DNA of 64,000 nt, from NCBI GenBank assembly GCA_001799635.1, contig MGTV01000039.1, positions 1-64,000 on the forward strand, given 5' to 3'. The DNA comes from Elusimicrobia bacterium GWA2_62_23 (lineage in GTDB: Bacteria > Elusimicrobiota > Elusimicrobia > Elusimicrobiales > UBA9959). Under the pieces are notes generated by a model, which was not told the DNA's origin, searched no databases, and saw nothing but the letters and a program-made list of their open reading frames with translations. A program made the translations under genes and the position numbers. This document shows, in pieces, positions 45,535 to 53,736 of the stretch (position 1 is its first letter; each line of letters starts with the position of its first letter).

Positions 45535-46430
45535 TGGTACTCATCAGGAAAACGAATATAGACTTCATCGCCAAGCGCTTCGTGTTCTTCGCGATCTCCG
45601 GCGTAATGCTGGCCGCCGGCGCGGCCTCCATGGCCGCCAAGGGCCTGAACCTCGGCCTCGACTTCACCGGCGGGACGCTCCTGCAGGTGCGTTTCGAGGC
45701 GCCGGTGACCACCGCGCAGGTGCGCGAAGCCATGGTCAAGGCGGGCCTCGAGACCTCCATCCAGAGCTTCACCGGCCGCAACGCCTACCAGATCAAGGTG
45801 AAGGGCTCGCAGGAGAAGGTCAACGAGATCTCCGACAAGATCATGGCCGGCTTCACCGCCGCCTTCCCCGGCAATAAGTTCGCCGAGGAAAAGCGCGACT
45901 ACGTGGGCCCCGTGGTGGGCCGCGACCTCGCCAAGAAGGCCCTGTTCGCCATGATCCTGTCGCTGTTCGGCATCATCGTGTACGTGGCTTTCCGCTTCGC
46001 CAACCCCGTCTGGGGCGCGGCCGGCGTGCTGGCCCTGCTGCACGACGTGTTCGTGGCCGCGGGCGCTCTCTCCATCACCAACCGCGAGATCGACCTGGTG
46101 ATAGTGGCGGCCCTGCTGACCATAGCCGGTTATTCCATCAACGACACCATCGTCATCTTCGACCGCATGCGCGAGAACCTGCGCATGTTCCCCAAGATGG
46201 CCCTGGGCCAGCTGGTGAACACCAGCATCAACGAGACGCTCTCGCGCACGCTGCTGACCAACCTTACCGTGCTCGCGGTGGTGGCCATCCTGTTTGTATT
46301 CGGCGGCGAGGTCATAAACAACTTCGCTTTCACCATGCTCATAGGCAGCGTCTGCGGCACCTATTCCACCATCGCCATAGCCACCCCGCTGGTGTACCAG
46401 TGGGAGAGGAAGACCCCGCACCACAAGTGA
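45531..46430 (+). CDS. secF: Protein translocase subunit SecF
   Basis: IDFIAKRFVFFAISGVML...GLDFTGGTLLQVRF...GYSINDTIVIFDRMRENLR. Confidence 0.97.
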   Translation: MMVLIRKTNIDFIAKRFVFFAISGVMLAAGAASMAAKGLNLGLDFTGGTLLQVRFEAPVTTAQVREAMVKAGLETSIQSFTGRNAYQIKVKGSQEKVNEISDKIMAGFTAAFPGNKFAEEKRDYVGPVVGRDLAKKALFAMILSLFGIIVYVAFRFANPVWGAAGVLALLHDVFVAAGALSITNREIDLVIVAALLTIAGYSINDTIVIFDRMRENLRMFPKMALGQLVNTSINETLSRTLLTNLTVLAVVAILFVFGGEVINNFAFTMLIGSVCGTYSTIAIATPLVYQWERKTPHHK

Positions 46431-46454
46431 CCTGCTTCAGGCGAGGATAATTCA

Positions 46455-47081
46455 GTGAGGAAGATAAAGAAGTTCCGCATCCCGGTCTACTCCTACGAAG
46501 TGCTGCGCAAGGCGCGCAAGCATAAGCTGGACCTCGCCGCGGCGGGCCTCGCCGACGAAACCGCCGTGCGCGAGCACGCTTCGGCCCTGGCCGCGGCCCT
46601 CGAGCCGGCGGTGGTCTTCGAATACCTGCCCGCCGAGGACGAGGCCGCCGTTAAGATCAACGGCGCCGCGGGCTTGCCTCTTACCGCCGCCATCCTCACC
46701 CTCGGCAAGAGCTTCGAGGCCAAGCTGGAGAACCCCCCCGACGAAACGCACAAGCGCCTCGGGCGCATCGCGGCCCAGGTCTTCATGCAGACGGCCGTGG
46801 GCGTGACCTCGGAGCTGGCCGTGCGCGAGGCCGAGCCGGAGGGCTTCGAACTCGGCCCCGCCGTCTACATCTCCTCCTGTCCCGAACCGGAACTGCCCGC
46901 GAAGGAATCCACGGCGGTCCCGCTCTTCGAGAACGAACTTATAAAGAGCCTTTTCGTCCGGCTGGAGGCCTCGAAGATAGGCGTCTCCTTCGACACGGGC
47001 GCCTTCGATCCCAAGTATTCCGCGGTGTTCGCCTTCCCCTGGCTTTCCAAGAAAAAGAAAAAGGCCGCGGCTAAAAAGTAA
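46455..47081 (+). CDS. Conserved-looking protein of unknown function
   Basis: 208 aa ORF with GTG start in a tight same-strand run; no family recognised. Confidence 0.6.
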   Translation: MRKIKKFRIPVYSYEVLRKARKHKLDLAAAGLADETAVREHASALAAALEPAVVFEYLPAEDEAAVKINGAAGLPLTAAILTLGKSFEAKLENPPDETHKRLGRIAAQVFMQTAVGVTSELAVREAEPEGFELGPAVYISSCPEPELPAKESTAVPLFENELIKSLFVRLEASKIGVSFDTGAFDPKYSAVFAFPWLSKKKKKAAAKK

Positions 47082-47088
47082 CCCCACG

Positions 47089-48354
47089 ATGGGCTACCTG
47101 CTCCTCCTTACCTACAGCCTGCTGGCGCCGGCCATAGCCGCGCTCTACGCGGTCTTCTTCCTGCTTTCCCCCCGCCGTTCGCTCATGAAGGCGCTGGCCG
47201 GGGAGCTGGGCGAGCGCCTGGGCCTCGGTGCCGAAAGCTGTCCGCGGGGCGCGGTCTGGATACACGCGGCCTCCATGGGCGAGGTAAAGGCCGTGGCCCG
47301 CCTGGCCCCGGAACTGGCCGCCGCCCTGAAGGCCCCGCTCCTCATAACCTCCTCCACCGCCTCCGGCCGGGCCGAGGGCGCCAAGCTGGGCGTGGCGCGC
47401 CTGGCCCCGCTGGATTTCTATCCCGCCGCCGCTAATTTCATAAATACGGTAAAGCCGCGCGCGCTGGTGCTGGTGGAGACCGAGATCTGGCCCGCCACGC
47501 TGTTCGCAGCGGCGCGAGCCGGCGTGCCTGTCTTCATGGTGAACGCCCGCCTCTCCGGCGGCACCCTGGGGCTCTACAAAACCATTTCCCCGCTCACGCG
47601 CCTGGCCTTCTCTGGCGTCAGGCGGGTCCTTGCCCAGACCGCGGCGGACGCCGGGCGCTTCCGCCAATTGGCGGGCCTCGCGGACAAGGTGGAAGAGACC
47701 GGCAACCTCAAGCACGACATGCTGGGCGTTTGCGCCTCCGGCCAGGACAAGGTGCGCGAATTCCTGGACGCCTCCGACTGGAGCGGCTGCCCGGTCTTCA
47801 CCGCGGGCAGCACCCATCCCGGGGAAGAGCCGGTGATCATAGACGCCTGGCTGGAAGCCAGGAAAAAGGTCCCGGTGCTTAAACTGGTAATGGTACCGCG
47901 CCATCCCGAGCGCCTGGCGGAAACCGAGCGCGTCTTAAAGGCCAGGAGCGCCCCCTTCATGCGCTGGTCGGACCATCTGGTCCCGGAGGCCACGGACTGC
48001 CTGCTGGTGGACGCCATGGGGCTGTTGCAGGGCTTCTACGCGGTCTCCTCGGTCTGTTTCGTGGGCGGCACGCTGGACGCTACCGGCGGCCACAACCTGC
48101 TGGAGCCGGCGCTGTTCTCCAAGCCGGCCCTGTTCGGCCCCAATTACCGCAATGCCCGCCACGCCGGGGACACCCTTATAAAAGCAGAAGGCGGTTTCGT
48201 CGTCGAAACCGCCCCCGCGCTGGCCGAAAAGCTTTCCACACTCCTCACCGACACCGCCGCTATGGCGGCGGCGAAGAAAAACGCCGCGCAAGCCCTTACG
48301 AGCCTGCGCGGCGCTACCGCCAAAACAATTTCAACTATAACTTCGCTTCTATAG
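47089..48354 (+). CDS. waaA: 3-deoxy-D-manno-octulosonic acid (Kdo) transferase
   Basis: AVWIHAASMGEVKAVARLAPEL...VLVETEIWPATLFAAARAGVPVFMVNARLSG. Confidence 0.95.
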   Translation: MGYLLLLTYSLLAPAIAALYAVFFLLSPRRSLMKALAGELGERLGLGAESCPRGAVWIHAASMGEVKAVARLAPELAAALKAPLLITSSTASGRAEGAKLGVARLAPLDFYPAAANFINTVKPRALVLVETEIWPATLFAAARAGVPVFMVNARLSGGTLGLYKTISPLTRLAFSGVRRVLAQTAADAGRFRQLAGLADKVEETGNLKHDMLGVCASGQDKVREFLDASDWSGCPVFTAGSTHPGEEPVIIDAWLEARKKVPVLKLVMVPRHPERLAETERVLKARSAPFMRWSDHLVPEATDCLLVDAMGLLQGFYAVSSVCFVGGTLDATGGHNLLEPALFSKPALFGPNYRNARHAGDTLIKAEGGFVVETAPALAEKLSTLLTDTAAMAAAKKNAAQALTSLRGATAKTISTITSLL

Positions 48355-48359
48355 CTCCT

Positions 48360-51300
48360 CTACGGCGTCGCCACGCAGGTGCAGCCGGAGGCCGTAGGCG
48401 CGTCCGAGCACTGCCCCAGCACCCCGCTGCTCTGCCAGCAGACCACTTTGCCGGAAGTGCCATTATTGGCCATCGCGCTGGCGGTATCTGCGTTGCCGGT
48501 CAGGTTGGCGCTGATGGTTCCGGCGGAGAAATTGCCGGAGGCGTCGCGCAGCACTATGGTGCCGTTGCTGGTGGTGCTGGCGCCGTGGGCCGAAGTGGAG
48601 CCGGTGTGGGTGTTAAGTTCAGCCTGGGTCGCCACGTCATAGCAGGACTCCGCGGTGCCGTCGGCGGCGATGCCCAGGGGCGCGTTGCCGGCGCCGCAGT
48701 TGCCAGGGTTAAGGGTGAGCGCCCCGGCCGACCCCGCCGTGGTGGCCGAGTTGGCGTTGCCGTTGAGGTCCGCGGTAATGGTGCCCGCCACGAAGTTGCC
48801 GGAACCGTCGCGCATGACGATGCGGCTGGCGGTGTTGAGGTTGGTAGCGCTGTGTGCCGAGGTGGCGCCGGTGTGGGTATCCAGTTCTCCCTGGGTGGCC
48901 ACGTCAAAACAGCTCTGGGCGGTGCCGTCGGCCGTAACGCCCAGAGGAGCCTGGCCCGAGGAACAGTTGTTCGGGTCCGCGGCCAGGGTGGTGGCGGTGC
49001 CCGCCGTGGTTGCGTTGCCGCTCAGGTCCGCGGTGATGGTGCCCGCCACGAAGTTGCCGGAACCGTCGCGCATGACGATGCGGCTGGCGGTGTTGAGGTT
49101 GGTAGCGCTGTGCACCGAGGTGGCGCCGGTGTGGGTGTCCAGTTCGCTCTGCGTTCCCACGTCGAAGCAGGACTCCGAGGCTCCGGCGGCGTCCACGCCC
49201 AGCGGCGCCTGGCCGGAAGAACAGTTGCTGCCGTTGGCCGCCAGGGCCGAGGCCGTGGGGGCGTTGCCGGTGGCGCTGCCGGTGCCGCCGTAAGCGGTGC
49301 CCAGGGGGCTCGCCAGCTGCAGCACGCCGGCCGTGGTAAAGGTGGATCTGGTGACGCCCTGGCCGAACTGGGCGTTGCCGTTCACGTCGAAGGTGGTGTA
49401 CGGGGAATTGGTGGCTACGCCGGTCTTCTTGGCGGTGCCGGTGGAGAGGAATACGTCCCCGGAAACTATCAGGCCCGAGAACTGGGCGGCCGAGGCCGAG
49501 CGCTGTATCAGGGAGCCGTCGAAGATGATGGACCCGGCCACCAGCAGGTCGTCCACGCCGTTCGAGCCGTAGGTGCTGTACGGCGTGCCTACCAGCAGGT
49601 CGCCGCCGCGTACGTTCAGCTTTGAGACCGGGGTCAGCGTGCCGATGCCGATATTGCCGCCAGAGTCCACCACGAGGCCGTCCACCGAGCCGGAGCGCAG
49701 CACCACGCTGCCTCCCCCGCCCAGGGTGTTGGCCGCCACTATGGCGTCTCCGGCGTTGGAGATGCCGGTGGCGGAACCGATCACAGCGGCGGTGTTCATG
49801 GTGGTGCCGTCCGCGAAAACTATGCCGTTGGAGGTCGCCCCGGCTATGCGCAGGGAGCCGTTGACCGTCATCTTGTAGGTGGAATCCGAAACCGCGGCGC
49901 CTATGCCCACGTTGCCCACCCCCGAACTGACGTAGATGGCCGGCGTGCTGTTGTAGCCGGTGGAGATCCAGACCACGCTGTTCTGGATCCGGTAATAGGT
50001 TGCGTCCGCCAGCGTCTTGGTGGAACCGGCTATCACCATACCCAGGTTAACGCCGCCGTGGCTGCCTATGTTCCCGGCTTCCGCCGCTCCGCGGTAGAAG
50101 GCCAGGCGGGAATTCGCGGAATCTCCTCCTACCAGGTAGGCGTAGGTGTTCTGAGTAGAGTATTCGGGCTTGTTGTCTCCGACCTGCAGGTAACGCAGTC
50201 CGGGGAAGTCGAAGTCCCTCATGGCCACGCCCAGGCGGGCGGGTGTCAGCACGTCGCTGGACACCGAGACCTGGTTGTTGAAAGTGTTCTGGCCGGTAAA
50301 AGTCTGGGTGGAGGCCAGGTAGGCCGGGAAACCGGCCGTTGAACCTATGCCGCCGGTCACGGTCAGGGTGCCGTAGACCGTGGTGCTGGTCAGGTAGACG
50401 TTCCTGTTGTACCCGTTGGCTGTAAAATCCCCGCTGACCCCCACGTTGGATGAGAACGCGGCCGTGGCGGCGATGATGCCGTAGTCCGATCTGACGCTGC
50501 CGCGCACGTGCAGCTTCTCGCGCGGGGTGTCGGTGCCTACGCCTACGAAATAAGGGTTATTCTGCTGCAGCAGCAGGTGGGTGGCGTTGGCGGCCCGGAG
50601 CTCGTTGGCGGCCGCGGGCCAGCCGGAGTAGGCGCCGGCCGAGACGGCGCTGGCGAGCAGGCCGGTATTGGTGTGCATATCGCCCGCCACGTCCAGGCGG
50701 TAAGCGGGGGCGGCGGTGTTGATGCCTATGTTGCCGTCCGTATGCACGTGCAGGCGCTCCGCGCCGTTTGAATAGAGGCCGAGGATGTTGTCCACCTCGC
50801 CAAGGGCGATATATTCGCCGTTCGCGCCGGTCACTCGGCCGCCTTCCACTATCAGGTTCTCCTTTATGTTCACCTCGCCGTCAGCGCGGTCATAAATACC
50901 CTCGTTGCCTACGAAGATGGAGCCGTTCACGTCCAGCTTGCCGTTGGGCGAGGCGGTGCCTATGCCCATGCGGCCGTTGTTCAGGATGCGGGCGCGCTCG
51001 CCGGAAGGGTTGGAGAAGATCAGGTCGCCGGTGAAATTGTTGTCCGAGTCGTAGACTATGGTGGCGTCGTCGAAAGCCGAGACGTTGCTGGCGGAACCTA
51101 CGCCTGCCGCCGTCATTACGCTGCCGTTGGGGAAGATGATGGAGCCGCCGGTCAGCAGCTGCAACGAGCCGTTCACGGTGAGCTTGTTCGTGGGGTTGAG
51201 CGTCCCGATGCCCACGTTGGACTCCGCGACGGTGGCTAGCAGGACCTGGTAGGCGGCGGTGAAGGTTGAGACGGACACGGAGGCCCCGTCCTCCAGCTTC

Positions 51301-51683
51301 TTGGCCACTATGGCGTAAACCACGCTGTTGAGCGGCTCGCGGGGGGTCAGGGTCTCGCCTTCCACCTCCACCTCGAGGTAAAGGGTCTCCCCGCGGGAGA
51401 AGACGTCCCAGCCGGGGGTGATGTTCGCGCTGAAGATGCCCTGCGCGGCGTCCGAGATGATCTCGACGGGGTTCACCCAGCGCAGCGTCCCCCCGGAGGC
51501 CGCGTTGTAGATGCGGAAGAAAAGGTGGACGCGGCCGGTAACGGGGGCGTTGTCCCTTTCCAGGCGGCCCTGGTAGTTGATGGAGCCGGGCACGGCCCCG
51601 GGATTTATGTCCCCGGCCGCGGCCGCGGCCGCCAGCCAGAAAATCGAAACGGCGCCTAAGATCAGTTTTTTCATATGCGTCAC
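48360..51683 (-). CDS. Large exported surface/fibre-like protein with tail-fibre-type '[VI]GIGTxxPxxKLxVNG' repeats and C-terminal tandem repeats
   Basis: 1107 aa; signal peptide; many VGIGTLNPTNKLTVNGSL-type units; C-terminal units SRIVMRDGSGNFVAGTITADL...CSSGQAPLGVTADGTAQSCFDVATQGELDTHTGATSAHSATNLNTA. Confidence 0.85.
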   Translation of the reverse strand: MTHMKKLILGAVSIFWLAAAAAAGDINPGAVPGSINYQGRLERDNAPVTGRVHLFFRIYNAASGGTLRWVNPVEIISDAAQGIFSANITPGWDVFSRGETLYLEVEVEGETLTPREPLNSVVYAIVAKKLEDGASVSVSTFTAAYQVLLATVAESNVGIGTLNPTNKLTVNGSLQLLTGGSIIFPNGSVMTAAGVGSASNVSAFDDATIVYDSDNNFTGDLIFSNPSGERARILNNGRMGIGTASPNGKLDVNGSIFVGNEGIYDRADGEVNIKENLIVEGGRVTGANGEYIALGEVDNILGLYSNGAERLHVHTDGNIGINTAAPAYRLDVAGDMHTNTGLLASAVSAGAYSGWPAAANELRAANATHLLLQQNNPYFVGVGTDTPREKLHVRGSVRSDYGIIAATAAFSSNVGVSGDFTANGYNRNVYLTSTTVYGTLTVTGGIGSTAGFPAYLASTQTFTGQNTFNNQVSVSSDVLTPARLGVAMRDFDFPGLRYLQVGDNKPEYSTQNTYAYLVGGDSANSRLAFYRGAAEAGNIGSHGGVNLGMVIAGSTKTLADATYYRIQNSVVWISTGYNSTPAIYVSSGVGNVGIGAAVSDSTYKMTVNGSLRIAGATSNGIVFADGTTMNTAAVIGSATGISNAGDAIVAANTLGGGGSVVLRSGSVDGLVVDSGGNIGIGTLTPVSKLNVRGGDLLVGTPYSTYGSNGVDDLLVAGSIIFDGSLIQRSASAAQFSGLIVSGDVFLSTGTAKKTGVATNSPYTTFDVNGNAQFGQGVTRSTFTTAGVLQLASPLGTAYGGTGSATGNAPTASALAANGSNCSSGQAPLGVDAAGASESCFDVGTQSELDTHTGATSVHSATNLNTASRIVMRDGSGNFVAGTITADLSGNATTAGTATTLAADPNNCSSGQAPLGVTADGTAQSCFDVATQGELDTHTGATSAHSATNLNTASRIVMRDGSGNFVAGTITADLNGNANSATTAGSAGALTLNPGNCGAGNAPLGIAADGTAESCYDVATQAELNTHTGSTSAHGASTTSNGTIVLRDASGNFSAGTISANLTGNADTASAMANNGTSGKVVCWQSSGVLGQCSDAPTASGCTCVATP
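48510..49150. repeat. In-gene tandem repeats of ~258-264 bp
   Basis: 74-bp block identical at 48781-48854 and 49039-49112 (258-bp spacing); more diverged copy ~264 bp upstream. Confidence 0.85.
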
Positions 51684-51707
51684 CCGTTAACGCCGGCCAG
51701 GGGCCGG

Positions 51708-52241
51708 TTACCTTGTCACTATTATCTTGCCTTTTTTTGTGCTGCCTTCGCCTTTTACGAAGTAGAGGTAAAGCCCGCTGGCCACCTGTTCCCCCGCCTC
51801 GTTGCGGAGGTCCCAGCCTATGCTGTCTATGTTGCTGTACTTCTGGATGGTCCGTACTTTCTCTCCGGAAATGGTGTAGATCTGGATTACCGCGGTCAGC
51901 GTGAGGCGGGTAAAGGTGACGCCGTTGCAGCCGTCCCGCACCGAACAGGGATTAGGATACACGTGGGCCGTGGAGACCGTGGCCTGCGGCGGCGGCCAGG
52001 AATTGACTATCCCCCAGTTGACCTTGTAGCGCCCGCCGGAGATAGAGCCGAAGCCCAGCTGCCCGGTGCTGCCCAGCAGCGAGTAAGGCCCCCCGGTCTT
52101 GGGCGAAGTGTTGCCGAGGGTGGTCTGCTCGCTGACCAGGATGCGGAAAGAGCGCGAGGCGATGATGGCGGAGGCGTAGCCGTAAAAGGCCGTAGCCGCC
52201 AGGAAGGCGGCCAGGCAGGCTAACGCTCTCTTTGTTCGCAT
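51708..52241 (-). CDS. Exported protein with C-terminal sorting-domain-like sequence
   Basis: Signal peptide; VYPNPCSVRDGCNGVTFTRLTLTAVIQIYTISGEKVRTI...WDLRNEAGEQVASGLYLYFVKGEGSTKKGKIIVTR. Confidence 0.75.
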   Translation of the reverse strand: MRTKRALACLAAFLAATAFYGYASAIIASRSFRILVSEQTTLGNTSPKTGGPYSLLGSTGQLGFGSISGGRYKVNWGIVNSWPPPQATVSTAHVYPNPCSVRDGCNGVTFTRLTLTAVIQIYTISGEKVRTIQKYSNIDSIGWDLRNEAGEQVASGLYLYFVKGEGSTKKGKIIVTR

Positions 52242-52264
52242 AATATAGTTATATCAGAAACTAG

Positions 52265-53683
52265 TTACTGTTTTGTTACGGGCCGCCTGTCCGACAGCCA
52301 GCCGCGCGTCAGGATCAGGGTCACCGGGGTGACGCAGGCTATGGCCGCGTAGATGAGCCAGAGCGTGCCGGAGTCCTGCGGTCCCGTCTGCGGCACGTAG
52401 ACGGAAAGCATGTGGCCGGAGTAGAGGCCGGTGGTGAACTTGGCCAGGAACCAGGGGATACCTGCCAGGCCCATGTAGGCCCCCACCCGCCCGGGCGGGG
52501 CGATGTGGGCCACGTATTCCAGGAAGCGGGAAGACCACACGGCTTCACCCAGCGAGAAGAGCAGCACGTAGGCCAGCAGCGAGGCCAGGTCCGGGCCGGG
52601 CACCAGCAGGAACGTGGTGAGCGCCGAAATGGCCGTGCCGATTATCATCATGGTGATGATGTTGGCCCGCCGGGTGGCGGCGGCTATCAGCGGCACAAAG
52701 ATCACGATGATGAGCGGGTTCAGGGCGCTGATCCACTCGTACTTGGCCCCCACCTCGGCGGGGAAGCAGCGCATGATGTACTGCGGGATGGTGAGCCACT
52801 GGTGGGCGAAAAGCGTGCGCACCGGCAGGAGGATGAAGATGAAGAACATGAACCGGGCGTCGAGGAAGGGCAGGTCGCGCAGCTTCTCCCCAAGCGTCTT
52901 GTGAGCGTCGGCGGCCGCGGCGGGAACGTCCTTCACGGTGCGGTCCGTCTCTTCCACTTTCCTGGTGAAGAAGGTTACATGCACCAGCAGCATCAGGCCG
53001 GTTATGGCAATGCAGAACCAGAACACCCCGGAGATCCCCCAGCCGAGGCCCATCACGTCGCGCCCGCCCACCGACACGAACTTGGCCGGTGTGCGCAGGT
53101 AAGGCGAAGCGAAGCTTTCCATCATGATGCCCAGGTTCATGATGGCGTAGAGCAGGCTGTAGCTGACGGTCGCGGTGCGCTCGTCGGTATATTCCTTTAC
53201 GCCGGCGTAGAGGGCCGGCTGGATCACGCCTTCGCCGAAGGACATCACCAGCAGGCCTATCCAGGCCAGGATGAAGGCCGGGGCCAGTTGGAAATCCGTG
53301 CCGAACATGGTGAAGGAGGCCAGCGGCACCGCGGACAGGGCCGGGGCCAGCGTCAGCATGACGCGGCCGCCGAGGAGGAAGACCAGGCACAGGGTAAGGG
53401 CCCGGCGTACGCCCAGTTTGTCGGAGATGAAGCCGCCGCCGAACATGAAGAGGGTGACCAGGCCGGTGAACAGGGAGACGCTCCAGCCGGTCAGCTGGTC
53501 GCTCATGCCCATGCCCATGCCGTTGGCGACGGGGCCCAGGAAAAGCGTCATGAGGTTCAGCATGCCGAAGTAGGCGATGCCGTCGCCGAAGTTCACGGCG
53601 TTGACCAGCCAGAATCCCTTCGACGCGGTGAACAGCAGTTTAAGTATATCTTTAAGAGAGGTCTTGTCCTCGTTAACGTACAT
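52265..53683 (-). CDS. MFS transporter
   Basis: 12-TM-type hydrophobic pattern; GGGFISDKLGVRRAL motif-A-like; 472 aa. Confidence 0.85.
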   Translation of the reverse strand: MYVNEDKTSLKDILKLLFTASKGFWLVNAVNFGDGIAYFGMLNLMTLFLGPVANGMGMGMSDQLTGWSVSLFTGLVTLFMFGGGFISDKLGVRRALTLCLVFLLGGRVMLTLAPALSAVPLASFTMFGTDFQLAPAFILAWIGLLVMSFGEGVIQPALYAGVKEYTDERTATVSYSLLYAIMNLGIMMESFASPYLRTPAKFVSVGGRDVMGLGWGISGVFWFCIAITGLMLLVHVTFFTRKVEETDRTVKDVPAAAADAHKTLGEKLRDLPFLDARFMFFIFILLPVRTLFAHQWLTIPQYIMRCFPAEVGAKYEWISALNPLIIVIFVPLIAAATRRANIITMMIIGTAISALTTFLLVPGPDLASLLAYVLLFSLGEAVWSSRFLEYVAHIAPPGRVGAYMGLAGIPWFLAKFTTGLYSGHMLSVYVPQTGPQDSGTLWLIYAAIACVTPVTLILTRGWLSDRRPVTKQ

Positions 53684-53721
53684 TGGCGCTCCTGCCCTTG
53701 GGCCCTATATTTAACAAATGA

Positions 53722-53727
53722 TATAAT
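53722..53727 (+). promoter_or_regulatory. -10 box (TGA-TATAAT, extended type) 9 bp from the GT9 start
   Basis: TGATATAATTTTTTATCAATG. Confidence 0.6.
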
Positions 53728-53736
53728 TTTTTATCA

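Noticed and set aside
48510-49150. Possible CRISPR-like periodicity
   Set aside because: Repeats are ~258 bp, in frame and protein-coding; no short repeats with unique spacers.
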